Shown: positions 24,954-33,205, counted from the stretch's first letter. The stretch is DNA of 41,384 bases from Alphaproteobacteria bacterium CG1_02_46_17 (GCA_001871905.1 MNUG01000038.1:1-41384); one strand, 5' to 3'. Translations and numbers: made by a program. Notes: generated from the letters alone by a model not told the origin.

Positions 24954-26468
24954 TTATTCCGAGTCTTCTATCTCTTCGTCGTTTTCCCGAAGAATAGTTA
25001 ACAAAGAAAGGACTGACGGTATTTCAGATGACAAGTCATCGGAAATCATACCCGGCCCCGCGAGCTCTGCCGCTTTTCCGTGCATCCAAACGGCGGCACA
25101 AACAGCGTCAAATGGCTTTAGAACCTTACGACAGACCAATCCTGCAATCATTCCCGCAAGAACGTCCCCTGTTCCAGCGGTGGCCAGCCACCCTGTCCCT
25201 GTGGAGTTGATAACAGCCCGTCCATCGGGGGCGGCAATCACTGTATCTGCCCCTTTCAGAACGATAATTGCTCCTGTTTTAATAGAGGCTGCGCGTGCGC
25301 GCTCAACTTTACTTCCGTGGTAATCAGGGAAAATGCGTTCGAACTCCCCTTCATGCGGAGTCAGAATACAATGTTCGCCAATTGTTTTATAGAAATTGCG
25401 GTTGTCATCTTCAAAGACTGATAGGGCATCGGCATCCAGAATGCAGTATTTCTGCGGATTATATCCGGTCGCATCAAATACGACCTTCTTCAACGCTGCA
25501 GGATGATCCAGCCCAGCCCCCGGCCCCACCAGCACCACATTACGGCGATCGTCTTTCAAATGCTCTTTGAAACGTGCCATTTCAGTCAAAGGCTCAACCA
25601 TCAGAGATGGGCTGGCTAGGCGATAAACATTCATTACATCTGTGTGGGCAACAATGGTGACCAGACCGGCTCCGGTTCTTAGAGCTGACAAGGACGCCAA
25701 AGCCCCTGCTCCGGTCATAACGCGACCACCCAGCACAACAACATGCCCATGGTGATATTTATGTGTCCAGAAAGCTTTGGTGGAAGCATCCTCTCCCCAC
25801 CCTAACGAAGGATCATTCTCTCTCACCAAAGGCCCATCGACCTCTTCAATCACGCTGTCTTTGATGCCAATATCAGTGACTATGATTTCTCCACAAGCGA
25901 TGCGCCCCGGCATCAGAACATGCCCCATTTTCTTGCGGAAGAATGTAACGGTTAATTCTGCTTGGGGAGTACAGGGCTGGCAATCGCCCGTGTCGGAGTA
26001 AAGTCCGGTTGGCACATCTACCGCAATCACAGGACACATCGAGCGTTGCAGCCGGAACAAAATTTCTTGAGCATCGCCAGTAATTTCACGCTCTAGCCCA
26101 GCACCATAGATCGCATCAATAATCAGGCCTTCGGTCGGAAGATCAAGTTTATCAAAAGGAATGACATCCTCTCCCCACTCATGAGCTGCCAGCGCTACAT
26201 TTCCATCCAGATGCTTAACCTCATGGATGCACGCAACAGTTACATCCCATTTTTTACGTTTAAGCTCGCAGGCCGCGATAAAGCCGTCCCCGCCATTGTT
26301 CCCTGCGCCGCAAAGAACCAATACTGGTTGCCGTTCATAACGTTCACGGACAATGTCCACCACGGCGCGCCCCGCGCGTTGCATTAAAGGATAAGTTGAA
26401 GCCTTGCCGCCCATAGCGAGAGACTCGGCTTGCCGCATTTGTTCTACAGAAAGAATCTCGGTGTTCAT
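24954..26468 (-). CDS. nnr: Bifunctional NAD(P)H-hydrate epimerase/dehydratase
   Basis: A 504-residue metabolite-repair enzyme that restores damaged NAD(P)HX. The N-terminal epimerase (YjeF-N, about 1-215) contains VLCGAGNNGGDGF and VDVPTGL; the C-terminal ADP-dependent dehydratase (about 225-485) has LVGPGAG, LDADAL, LTPHEGEF and the signature TGWLATAGTGDVLAGMIAG. The start is ATG 26468 (MNTEILSVEQMRQ); the longer frame to 26573 covers a hairpin and intergenic DNA. Its length is normal. It lies downstream of tRNA-His and the long hairpin at 26570-26607. Confidence 0.95.
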   Translation of the reverse strand: MNTEILSVEQMRQAESLAMGGKASTYPLMQRAGRAVVDIVRERYERQPVLVLCGAGNNGGDGFIAACELKRKKWDVTVACIHEVKHLDGNVALAAHEWGEDVIPFDKLDLPTEGLIIDAIYGAGLEREITGDAQEILFRLQRSMCPVIAVDVPTGLYSDTGDCQPCTPQAELTVTFFRKKMGHVLMPGRIACGEIIVTDIGIKDSVIEEVDGPLVRENDPSLGWGEDASTKAFWTHKYHHGHVVVLGGRVMTGAGALASLSALRTGAGLVTIVAHTDVMNVYRLASPSLMVEPLTEMARFKEHLKDDRRNVVLVGPGAGLDHPAALKKVVFDATGYNPQKYCILDADALSVFEDDNRNFYKTIGEHCILTPHEGEFERIFPDYHGSKVERARAASIKTGAIIVLKGADTVIAAPDGRAVINSTGTGWLATAGTGDVLAGMIAGLVCRKVLKPFDAVCAAVWMHGKAAELAGPGMISDDLSSEIPSVLSLLTILRENDEEIEDSE

Positions 26469-26569
26469 GGCCAAAATAATGAACCAGAATAAGACTTTTG
26501 TATAGGGTCTATAAATGATGGATGACCGATGAGATTGGGGTGGGGCTATACGCCCCTTCTCGCCTTTAT

Positions 26570-26607
26570 CCATTAAATAAACCCTCCGAAGAGGGTTTAT
26601 TTAATGG
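26570..26607 (-). terminator. 17-bp perfect hairpin at the tRNA-His 3' end
   Basis: A 17-base arm (26570-26586) is perfectly complementary to 26591-26607 around a four-base TTCG loop (minus strand). The stem includes the CCA of tRNA-His, and the last part reads GAGGGTTTATTTAATGG, so it could terminate the tRNA transcript. The base pairing competes with the tRNA acceptor end. Confidence 0.7.
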
Positions 26608-26681
26608 GGCGACCGATGGGATTCGAACCCACGACCACTCGGACCACAACCGAGGGCTCTACCAACTGAGCTACGGCCGCC
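26605..26681 (-). tRNA. tRNA-His(GUG)
   Basis: Minus strand: the extra G-1 typical of tRNA-His is encoded (26681), acceptor GCGGCCG/CGGTCGC, anticodon stem CTCGG/CCGAG around TTGTGGT (anticodon GTG), T-loop TTCGAAT, discriminator C and encoded CCA (26605-26607). Confidence 0.97.
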
Positions 26682-26743
26682 ACAAGAGAAAAATGGGTAG
26701 CAAATTAGTTGGAAGCAGCTTTATGCTAAAAAATGTTGATTTT

Positions 26744-26771
26744 GTCCATAGAAAAAATTTTTCTTATGGAC
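26744..26771. repeat. 28-base imperfect inverted repeat upstream of glnA
   Basis: GTCCATA and TATGGAC form outer arms with A/T-rich GAAAAA/TTTTTC inner pairing offset by one base. It lies about 85 bases before the glnA ATG. It may be an operator or a stem in the leader. It does not match the NtrC consensus, and I found no convincing sigma54 site in 26682-26856. Confidence 0.4.
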
Positions 26772-26856
26772 GTAATATTTTAGACGTGCTAATCCCGAAC
26801 ATCTTAACATATCAGTCCTGCATTTTTTGCATATTAACTTTCATTGAGGGTGGAAA

Positions 26857-28290
26857 ATGACTTCATCAACCGCATTAAAATTCAAAAGTCCTGCCGACTT
26901 TGTAAAATATCTAAAAGACGAAGAAAAACAGTACGTTGACTTTGTTTTTGCTGATTTGCGCGGCAAACAACAGCACACAACCCAGCACGTCTCGACCGTC
27001 GATGTGGATTTATTAACCGACGGCATTTATTTCGATGGGTCTTCCATTGCAGGATGGAAAGCCATTAACGAGTCCGACATGATTTTGCTCCCTGACTTGT
27101 CCCGTGTCTGCGTTGATCCCTTCTCTGCTCAGCCAACGGTAAAGGTTTTCTGTTTTGTTCTGGAGCCTTCAACTCGTAAGCATTATGAGCGTTGCCCTCG
27201 CTCCGTTGCAAAAGCCGCGGAAGACTACTTGAAAACAACAGGAATTGGCGATACCGCATTTTTTGGGCCTGAAGCCGAGTTTTTTGTTTTTGATAGCGTT
27301 AAATATAAAGTCAGCATGAACAAGGTTTCCTATGAAATCGATAGTGATGAGGGCCCAAACAATACCGATACGCATTATGAGGAAGGCAACCTTGCCCACC
27401 GTCCACGTGTAAAAGGTGGCTATTTCCCTGACTCACCGATGGATTCCGGCGTTAACTTACGCGCTGAAATGCTCTCTGTCATCGCGTCTCAAGGTGTTGA
27501 AGTTGAAAAACACCACCATGAAGTTGCCCCTAGCCAACATGAATTGGGTATCAAGTTTGACACTCTTTTGAACTGTGGCGACAACATGCAGATCTACAAA
27601 CATGTCGTTCACAATGTTGCTGCCGCCTACGGACAAACCGCAACCTTTATGCCAAAACCAATCTATGGCGATAATGGTTCAGGTATGCATGTTCACCAAT
27701 CCATCTGGAAGGGTTCTACCCCAACTTTTGCCGGTGACGGTTATGCAGGCCTGTCTGAAACTGCCCTTTTCTATATCGGCGGCATTATCAAACACGCGAA
27801 GGCTCTGAATGCCTTTACCAATCCTAGCACCAATAGCTATAAACGTTTGGTTCCGGGCTATGAGGCTCCGGTTCTTCTGGCCTATTCTTCCCGTAACCGT
27901 TCAGCATCTTGCCGGATTCCTCACTCAAGTTCTCCAAAAGGCAAGCGCGTTGAAGTTCGTTTCCCTGATCCAACAGCAAACCCTTATCTCGCTTATGCGG
28001 CAATGCTGATGGCTGGACTTGATGGAATTAAAAATAAAATCCATCCTGGCGATGCTATGGACAAAAACTTGTATGAACTTCCTGCCGATGAATTGGCAAA
28101 GGTTCCAACCGTTTGTGGATCATTGCGTGAAGCACTCAATGCCTTAAAGGCCAATCATGATTTCTTGACTGTTAGTGGAGTCTTTTCGAAGGACTTGATC
28201 GACGCATATTTCGACCTCAAAATGGAAGAAGTATTGGCGTACGAAACCATGCCACATCCAATCGAATACGATATGTATTACTCGTCGTAA
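26857..28290 (+). CDS. glnA: Glutamine synthetase, type I
   Basis: A 477-residue glutamine synthetase assimilating ammonia. Signatures seen: VDFVFADLRGK and FDGSSIAGW (beta-grasp domain), KPIYGDNGSGMHVHQSIWK (ATP-binding signature), NRSASCRIP and the adenylylation site Tyr in DKNLYELPADE (near residue 405), so activity may be controlled by GlnE. The ATG follows GGGTGG. No glnB lies beside it. The coding strand and terminator (28294-28326) make it a single-gene unit. The first ten residues are not very similar to the usual GlnA N-terminus. Confidence 0.97.
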   Translation: MTSSTALKFKSPADFVKYLKDEEKQYVDFVFADLRGKQQHTTQHVSTVDVDLLTDGIYFDGSSIAGWKAINESDMILLPDLSRVCVDPFSAQPTVKVFCFVLEPSTRKHYERCPRSVAKAAEDYLKTTGIGDTAFFGPEAEFFVFDSVKYKVSMNKVSYEIDSDEGPNNTDTHYEEGNLAHRPRVKGGYFPDSPMDSGVNLRAEMLSVIASQGVEVEKHHHEVAPSQHELGIKFDTLLNCGDNMQIYKHVVHNVAAAYGQTATFMPKPIYGDNGSGMHVHQSIWKGSTPTFAGDGYAGLSETALFYIGGIIKHAKALNAFTNPSTNSYKRLVPGYEAPVLLAYSSRNRSASCRIPHSSSPKGKRVEVRFPDPTANPYLAYAAMLMAGLDGIKNKIHPGDAMDKNLYELPADELAKVPTVCGSLREALNALKANHDFLTVSGVFSKDLIDAYFDLKMEEVLAYETMPHPIEYDMYYSS

Positions 28291-28293
28291 TCA

Positions 28294-28326
28294 AAACCCC
28301 GCCTTTATATGGCGGGGTTTCTTTTT
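28294..28326 (+). terminator. Terminator of glnA
   Basis: AAACCCCGCC (28294-28303) pairs with GGCGGGGTTT (28311-28320) around a seven-base loop, followed by CTTTTT. It begins 4 bases after the glnA stop. Confidence 0.92.
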
Positions 28327-28335
28327 GTAGAAAAT

Positions 28336-28363
28336 AAAAAGGCCGGAAAATTTCCGGCCTTTT
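28336..28363 (-). terminator. Terminator of rpsI (bidirectional)
   Basis: AAAAGGCCGGAAA and TTTCCGGCCTTTT are complementary arms with one central base; A/T runs flank both sides. It lies between the convergent glnA and rplM-rpsI units. Confidence 0.9.
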
Positions 28364-28383
28364 GAAATTGTATATTGGGACGC

Positions 28384-28845
28384 TTAACGCTTAACCCACT
28401 GTTTCGCACGACGTGCTTTGTGGAGACCGATTTTCTTACGTTCAACAGCACGAGAGTCACGAGTCAGCATGCCCGCAGCTTTCAATGCACCACGAAGATC
28501 CGGCTCGAAATATTGAAGAGCGCGGGAAATACCGTGACGGACAGCACCAGCTTGACCGGACAAACCACCACCAACAACTGTACAAACAACATCAAACTGG
28601 TTGACGCGGTTGACGATCAGAAATGGCTGGTTCAACACCAACAAGTGGGTTTTACGACCAAAATAGATTTCCTGATCGCGACCATTCACGGTCACTTTAC
28701 CAGAACCTGGTTTGATCCAGACGCGGGCAGTTGCTTCCTTACGACGACCTGTCGCATAAGAGCGGCCTTGCGCATCAATTTTTGGTTCGCGTTTGACGAT
28801 TTCTTCAACTTCAACGGAAGTTGCCAGATTTTCTAAACTTGCCAT
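28384..28845 (-). CDS. rpsI: Ribosomal protein S9
   Basis: A 153-residue S9 protein of the 30S subunit. The family end [19 protein letters not shown] (about residues 92-110) and the C-terminal [11 protein letters not shown] tail reaching the P-site tRNA are present. Alphaproteobacterial S9 has the extra N-terminal 20-25 residues seen here. It is 5 bases downstream of rplM and ends at a bidirectional terminator. Confidence 0.98.
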   Translation of the reverse strand: MASLENLATSVEVEEIVKREPKIDAQGRSYATGRRKEATARVWIKPGSGKVTVNGRDQEIYFGRKTHLLVLNQPFLIVNRVNQFDVVCTVVGGGLSGQAGAVRHGISRALQYFEPDLRGALKAAGMLTRDSRAVERKKIGLHKARRAKQWVKR

Positions 28846-28850
28846 GGCGA

Positions 28851-29315
28851 TTAACCTCTCACTTTGTTTTTGGTGTTCATCGATGCTACATCCAAAAATT
28901 CCGGATTTTGCGCTGCATGAGGATGCTCAGACCCTGTATAAACACGCATGTTGCCCAAAACTTTACGTCCCATAGGGCCTTCTGGAAGCATACGCTCAAC
29001 AGCCTTCATGATAACGCGTTCTGGATGTTTGCCGTCCAAAATTTGTGCGCGGGTGCGTTCTTTGATACCGCCCGGATATCCGGTGTGCCAATAGAACTTT
29101 GTTCCTTCGCGTTTGTTTCCGGTCAAAACAACTTTTTCAGCGTTAATGACCACGACATAATCACCCGTATCCATGTGCGGGGTATATGATGGTTTGTGTT
29201 TGCCGCGCAGACGCATCGCCAGTATGGACGCCAAACGCCCCAATACCAGCCCTTCAGCATCAACGACGATCCATTTCTTCTCGATTTCGGAAGGCTTGGC
29301 GGAATAGGTTTTCAT
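28851..29315 (-). CDS. rplM: Ribosomal protein L13
   Basis: A 154-residue L13 protein of the 50S subunit: [20 protein letters not shown] at the start, then [17 protein letters not shown], and the signature region [21 protein letters not shown]. The frame runs to 29378, but the promoter at 29363-29391 overlaps it, and AAAGGG sits just before the ATG at 29315. First gene of the rplM-rpsI operon. Confidence 0.98.
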   Translation of the reverse strand: MKTYSAKPSEIEKKWIVVDAEGLVLGRLASILAMRLRGKHKPSYTPHMDTGDYVVVINAEKVVLTGNKREGTKFYWHTGYPGGIKERTRAQILDGKHPERVIMKAVERMLPEGPMGRKVLGNMRVYTGSEHPHAAQNPEFLDVASMNTKNKVRG

Positions 29316-29362
29316 ACCCTTTGTCCTTTTAAGTCTTATCTTTTGGTTCTTGTTCGGGTGTG

Positions 29363-29391
29363 GTTGTATCCCAGCCATACTGCGGCGTCAA
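29363..29391 (-). promoter_or_regulatory. rplM-rpsI promoter
   Basis: Minus strand: TTGACG (29386-29391), a 17-base spacer and TACAAC (29363-29368). Predicted start near 29356, about 40 bases before the rplM ATG. This supports the shorter rplM coding region. Confidence 0.6.
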
Positions 29392-29466
29392 GAGAAATAA
29401 TAAATATGATCTTTTATTTTTATGTTATTTTCCAATGGGTTATACTGTCATGGTATTTGGATACCA

Positions 29467-29784
29467 TCATTTTGTTTCTTCGTTGATCCAATTTGCATAT
29501 GGCTGATGCAGCTTTTCCAAGTTAATTTCGACAATGCACGGGACTTCATATGAATGAATCTCAGCTATCCGTTGCTCTATTTCAGAGAAAAGTCCCGATT
29601 TGCTTTTAAGAATTAGAACAAACTCCTCTGAATTCTCTATTTCACCCTGCCAATGATAATAAGAGGTAATCGGAGAACTTATGTTCCCACAGGCGACCAA
29701 CCTTTTCCCTAATAAATCGAGAAGGATCTTTTCTGCTTCTTCCTTTGATGAGCACGTCACATAGATCATTGAAAATTGAGACAT
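29467..29784 (-). CDS. cutA: CutA1-like divalent-cation tolerance protein
   Basis: A 105-residue CutA protein, a trimeric ferredoxin-like fold that binds divalent metals such as Cu2+. The family run is clear: MIYVTCSSKEEAEKI (about 6-20), KRLVACGNI (about 28-36), YHWQGEIENSEEFVLILKS and HSYEVPCIVEI. The length is normal. A short hairpin (ATGGTAT/ATACCAT, 29450-29467) overlaps the stop codon and may mark the transcript end. It is divergent from csaA. Confidence 0.9.
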   Translation of the reverse strand: MSQFSMIYVTCSSKEEAEKILLDLLGKRLVACGNISSPITSYYHWQGEIENSEEFVLILKSKSGLFSEIEQRIAEIHSYEVPCIVEINLEKLHQPYANWINEETK

Positions 29785-29861
29785 CCGACTATTCCCTTCC
29801 GATGCATGGAATATACATTATATACTGATGACATCATAACCCTCTAACAGCAGATTTATAT

Positions 29862-30197
29862 ATGACCATTAGTTTTGATGATTTCTTGAAAGTTGATATA
29901 CGCGTCGGGCGAATTGTCGATGTTTTTGAATTCCCCGAAGCAAGTCGCCCTGCCTTTAAGCTCCACGTCGATTTTGGCCCTGAAATCGGCGTTAAAAAGA
30001 CATCTGCTCAAATTACCCAGAATTACACGCCGGAAACATTACGGGGAACACTGGTTGCTGCTGTGGTCAATTTCCCTCCCAAGCAGATCGGCAAATTTAT
30101 GTCGGAAATTCTGGTTTTGGGATTTCCGGATGAACGCGGACAGGTTACTCTGATCTCTCCGGACAAAGATGTCCCGATCGGGGGACGTTTATATTAA
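29862..30197 (+). CDS. csaA: CsaA-like tRNA-binding chaperone
   Basis: A 111-residue OB-fold protein of the CsaA family (length normal). It starts SFDDFLKVDIRVGRIVDV and has VKKTSAQITQNY, VNFPPKQIGKFMSEILVLGF and a DVPIGGRLY end, as in the dimeric tRNA-binding proteins related to the C-terminal domain of methionyl-tRNA synthetase. It binds tRNA and has been reported as an export chaperone; the physiological role here is unknown. Confidence 0.93.
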   Translation: MTISFDDFLKVDIRVGRIVDVFEFPEASRPAFKLHVDFGPEIGVKKTSAQITQNYTPETLRGTLVAAVVNFPPKQIGKFMSEILVLGFPDERGQVTLISPDKDVPIGGRLY

Positions 30198-30237
30198 TGG
30201 ATCTATATCTACACAAGTTAATGGAGGATTTTTTTTT

Positions 30238-30555
30238 ATGAACCGTATTTTAGCCGTAGGCATTCTTGCTTTTAGTCCACTCTTATTGACGGCTTGCGCA
30301 AGCACACAAGATGATAAGCGTGTGGGCCAAGTCAAACTCATTCCCATAGAAGTGACAGGACAATGCAATTTCAAGGGAAATGTTTCCAGTGAAGCTCCCT
30401 ATTTCGGTGTTTTCACCCAAACAACCGAGAATAAACTTATCACTCTCGCCAAAGAATCTGCCGTGCGATTAGGGGCAGGATATCTGGTCTTGGATGAGCC
30501 TGTTGAGGTGGGTTACAAATACACTCTACAAGGCAAAGCTTATTCTTGCCCTTAA
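30238..30555 (+). CDS. Small lipoprotein of unknown function
   Basis: A 105-residue protein I do not recognise. Residues 1-20 form a lipoprotein signal with lipobox LLTAC (Cys at about residue 20), so it should be diacylated and then acted on by Lnt. The mature part contains two Cys (in TGQCNF and the YSCP end) that could pair, and a beta-like pattern. The start is the ATG at 30238: GGAGG lies at 30223-30227 and the 10-base spacer contains nine T in a row (30229-30237). The frame upstream of this ATG is just the end of csaA. It is 40 bases downstream of csaA and could be co-transcribed. Confidence 0.72.
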   Translation: MNRILAVGILAFSPLLLTACASTQDDKRVGQVKLIPIEVTGQCNFKGNVSSEAPYFGVFTQTTENKLITLAKESAVRLGAGYLVLDEPVEVGYKYTLQGKAYSCP

Positions 30556-30565
30556 CAGAGGCTCA

Positions 30566-31315
30566 TTATTTGCCGAATAATTTTCCAACCGAGTCTTTGA
30601 CAGTGCTCGTAGCGCCATCGACTGCATTGCTGCCCAGCCCTTTCAAAGATGTAAGCTCCTTTGTCAGGGTGTATCCGCCGGCCTTGGTGGCTCCCCGGAT
30701 CATCTCTCCCATTACTCTGGCCGCTAATTCCTGAGGCGATATTCCCGAATTCTCCTCGCCAATATTTTTCAAATGTATTGTTGGCAGTGCTGTTTGTACT
30801 TTTTTTCCATTCAACAGATTGTGTGTAACGCTTACCTCCCCATTCCTGATATAAAGGTTTTTAATGATCACCTTACGGGATACATCCTTTTTATCTGCCC
30901 CAGAAGATGAAGAGCCATTGACGTTTTTTTGAATAGTTTGAAGATTATTGTTTCCGCTCATATTAACTTCATAAGTAATTTGAGGCGCATCAATTACAAT
31001 CTGTTTGATAATTATAGGGCCACTGCCAGTGATGCTGCTGGTATCAAGCTGCATAGAAACAATCCCGATATCAACTGCGCTGGCGGCAAAAAATGATTTG
31101 GGGTTTCCAATATGAAATCCTGAAACTGTGCCCTCGCCTGTTGCCAACGATATATCGACATCCTTGATAGAAACATTTGTCTGGGTAATCTCAGCACCAT
31201 ATTTTTCCATGGCGCTTTTGACGATAGAATTCAGGTTTGTCTTGACGTAGATAATCCCTCCAACCAAAGCTATTACAACAAGGGAAAATGTTACGAGAAT
31301 GATTTTTTTAATCAT
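30566..31315 (-). CDS. AsmA-like membrane-anchored protein
   Basis: A 249-residue protein with one N-terminal membrane helix (about residues 3-23) followed by a beta-rich region resembling short AsmA/DUF748-family proteins: NLNSIVKSAMEKYGAEITQTNVSIKDV, then a repeated strand pattern (IKDVDISLATGEGTVSGFHIGNP) and a Gly/Ser-rich linker. AsmA-like proteins act in outer-membrane biogenesis or lipid transport; the function of this short one is unknown. I use the ATG at 31315 (MIKKIILV); an ATG at 31354 would add 13 residues and overlap the FkbM stop. It lies directly downstream of the FkbM gene. Confidence 0.7.
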   Translation of the reverse strand: MIKKIILVTFSLVVIALVGGIIYVKTNLNSIVKSAMEKYGAEITQTNVSIKDVDISLATGEGTVSGFHIGNPKSFFAASAVDIGIVSMQLDTSSITGSGPIIIKQIVIDAPQITYEVNMSGNNNLQTIQKNVNGSSSSGADKKDVSRKVIIKNLYIRNGEVSVTHNLLNGKKVQTALPTIHLKNIGEENSGISPQELAARVMGEMIRGATKAGGYTLTKELTSLKGLGSNAVDGATSTVKDSVGKLFGK

Positions 31316-31344
31316 TAGATCAATACCCCACCGAAAATATTTGT

Positions 31345-31977
31345 TTAATGCCAATCCAGAACAAACTTGTTTGATAGACCGTTTTCTTCAATCAAGGATC
31401 TCATCGCCAAAGTTTTTTCCAGCAGTTCGGGCGCTTTGCGTTCGTGTAATTCCACCAAACACATATCTATCAAATCAATGGCCTTGGTTTTTATCAAATG
31501 AGGAATAACTTCTACTTCGAAGCCTTCAATATCCATCTTCAAAAGATTGATACGTGTGTTCAGCCCGAAAATAAACTCCGATAGATCTACAGTTTCAACT
31601 TCGCAAAACGTATCAGGATTAACATTTGTCTTTGTTTTAAGAAGGGATGATCCTTGTGAATATGCCACCTGATCCTGGTCCGCTTCCCTATGCAGGTAAA
31701 GTTTCACTTTTTCAACAGTCGTGCTGACGGCCTTGTTAATCAGATTTATGCTTTTGTACATCTTACATTTTTTTTGACAAACCTCGAATGCATACGGGTT
31801 TGGTTCAAATGAATATATCGTGGCTCCACGCGAAGCCATCGCACGAGAGACAACCCCCACATTGGCTCCACAATCAATCGCAACCTGATCTTTTTGAAGA
31901 CTGAAAATAATAGCACGATGTTCTTTGGTCATGTGCCGGAGAAGTTTAAGCCGTTCAATCACATTTATGTTTATCAT
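31345..31977 (-). CDS. FkbM-family methyltransferase
   Basis: A 210-residue SAM-dependent methyltransferase of the FkbM family. Motif I is AIDCGANVGVVS (about 33-44), the acidic loop is YSFEPNPYAF, and the family's LKMDIEGFEVEVIPHL motif (about 145-160) is present. Such genes are typical of surface-polysaccharide or secondary-metabolite modules. I use ATG 31977 (MININVIER); the frame opens upstream to a TTG at 32025 inside a partial tRNA-Pro copy. It is lower in GC than its neighbours and next to a tRNA gene, so transfer is possible. The substrate is unknown and no sugar-biosynthesis partners adjoin it. Confidence 0.82.
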   Translation of the reverse strand: MININVIERLKLLRHMTKEHRAIIFSLQKDQVAIDCGANVGVVSRAMASRGATIYSFEPNPYAFEVCQKKCKMYKSINLINKAVSTTVEKVKLYLHREADQDQVAYSQGSSLLKTKTNVNPDTFCEVETVDLSEFIFGLNTRINLLKMDIEGFEVEVIPHLIKTKAIDLIDMCLVELHERKAPELLEKTLAMRSLIEENGLSNKFVLDWH

Positions 31978-32005
31978 AGCCAACTTCTTTATGATTGGTG
32001 TCTTG

Positions 32006-32030
32006 AAAATTGGTCGGAGTGACAAGATTT
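32006..32030 (-). repeat. Duplicate of the tRNA-Pro(GGG) 3' end (direct repeat, copy 1)
   Basis: These 25 bases are identical to 32123-32147, i.e. CCA, acceptor arm and half the T-loop of tRNA-Pro(GGG) plus five flanking bases, in the same orientation and 117 bases away. The match stops in the T-loop, a place where tRNA-associated integrases cross over. I see no integrase gene. Confidence 0.75.
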
Positions 32031-32074
32031 CAGTCGGATATCCATCCTTCTGGCCGCATCGCTCCGCTCGCGGT

Positions 32075-32113
32075 AAACTTAAGTTTTTATATCTGTCGCA
32101 AGTTCAAACGACA
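32075..32113. repeat. Small palindrome and T-arm-like hairpin between the tRNA repeats
   Basis: AAACTTAAGTTT (32075-32086) is a perfect 12-base palindrome. TGTCG (32094-32098) and CGACA (32109-32113) enclose CAAGTTCAAA, a small hairpin whose 14 bases 32095-32108 are the inverted copy of the tRNA-Pro T-arm at 32145-32158. Confidence 0.6.
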
Positions 32114-32127
32114 ATCATTTCTAAAAT

Positions 32128-32204
32128 TGGTCGGAGTGACAAGATTTGAACTTGCGACCCCTTGCACCCCATGCAAGTGCGCTACCGGGCTGCGCCACAC
32201 TCCG
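32128..32204 (-). tRNA. tRNA-Pro(GGG)
   Basis: Minus strand: acceptor CGGAGTG/CACTCCG, D-arm GCGC/GCGC, anticodon stem CTTGC/GCAAG around ATGGGGT (anticodon GGG), T-arm CAAG-type with TTCAAAT loop, discriminator A and encoded CCA (32128-32130). Its 3' end is duplicated at 32006-32030. Confidence 0.96.
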
Positions 32205-32251
32205 ACTTGAAAAAGGTTTTAACGGAAAGAAAACTCGACGTCCAGCAGATT

Positions 32252-32737
32252 TTAAGCTGCTTTACTATCATCATCCAAAAGCTGGCGCACTTGTTCGCGC
32301 ATTTCCAGCAACTCATCCAGAACCGATTGCAAAATCTCGACCCGCTCGGGCTTGGTTCCTGTTTCATCAACAGCTTGCTTCACCGTACGTTGTTCAGGAG
32401 CCTGAATGTGAGGCAGGTTACTTCCGTGGGCTTGTGTTTTTTGCGCTGGAAGTGTTTGCTTTTGTTCAGCCAGAACCTGTGATTTGGACATCCCTTTCAA
32501 GAGCTTTTGAACACCCTTGATCGTATATCCTTCAACATACAAAAGTGAATGGATTTTTTTGACCATCGCCACATCCTCAGGACGGTAATAGCGACGACCA
32601 CCACCACGCTTCATCGGTTTGATCTGGGTAAATTTTGTTTCCCAAAACCGCAAAACATGCTGTTGCACACCTAGTTCGTCAGCAACTTCGCTGATTGTTC
32701 TAAACGCCGTTTCTGATTTAATATCAGTCATCATCAT
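32252..32737 (-). CDS. MerR-family transcriptional regulator
   Basis: A 161-residue regulator. An N-terminal winged HTH (about 10-80) carries [23 protein letters not shown] and [15 protein letters not shown], matching the MerR/SoxR DNA-binding domain; a linker and a coiled coil end ([22 protein letters not shown]) follow. It lacks an obvious metal-binding Cys set. It overlaps the end of ihfA, and three ATGs in a row (32737, 32734, 32731) offer the start. The ihfA-merR pair downstream of fabH is a common alphaproteobacterial arrangement. Confidence 0.9.
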   Translation of the reverse strand: MMMTDIKSETAFRTISEVADELGVQQHVLRFWETKFTQIKPMKRGGGRRYYRPEDVAMVKKIHSLLYVEGYTIKGVQKLLKGMSKSQVLAEQKQTLPAQKTQAHGSNLPHIQAPEQRTVKQAVDETGTKPERVEILQSVLDELLEMREQVRQLLDDDSKAA

Positions 32738-33044
32738 TCTCACTGCTGGTTTCAATGCCGTTCATGCGGTCTTTCAAGACATGCGATGCCTTAAAAACAA
32801 GAACCCGACGCGGAGTAATCGGTACTTCGACTCCGGTTTTTGGATTTCGCCCAATACGTTCACCCTTTTGGCGCAAGCTAAAGCTACCGAAAGATGAAAT
32901 CTTTACAGTCTCACCGCGTATCAAGGCATCTGTCATTTCCGAGAGCACTTGTTCAACAAGTGAGCTGGATTCATTTCTCGAAAGCCCAAGCTCCCGATAA
33001 ATCTCTTCTGCCAGATCCGCGCGAGTAATAGTTCGATTACCCAT
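32724..33044 (-). CDS. ihfA: Integration host factor subunit alpha
   Basis: A 106-residue IHF-alpha. [21 protein letters not shown] opens the dimer body, and the DNA-bending arm has [20 protein letters not shown] and the [12 protein letters not shown] strand. Its acidic tail (SSENDDD) is unlike HU. Distinct from the HU gene at 19495. The stop overlaps the merR start region. Its ATG follows TTGGG. Confidence 0.96.
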   Translation of the reverse strand: MGNRTITRADLAEEIYRELGLSRNESSSLVEQVLSEMTDALIRGETVKISSFGSFSLRQKGERIGRNPKTGVEVPITPRRVLVFKASHVLKDRMNGIETSSENDDD

Positions 33045-33205
33045 CCCAATTCCACATATTTATGTTGTCAGAGAGTAATCAGATTAGACATTTTAGGAGA
33101 AAGCGTCAATCACTTCCGACCCAAGTCATCCACAAAAAAGTGATTCATTTCAAAGAGCTATGCTATTTTTTTTAATATTCTCGAATATTATTGAAAATAA
33201 GCCCT

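Noticed and set aside
26682-26856. Sigma54/NtrC promoter for glnA
   Set aside because: No TGGCAC-N5-TTGC arrangement; a GG/GC pair near 26711 has the wrong spacing.
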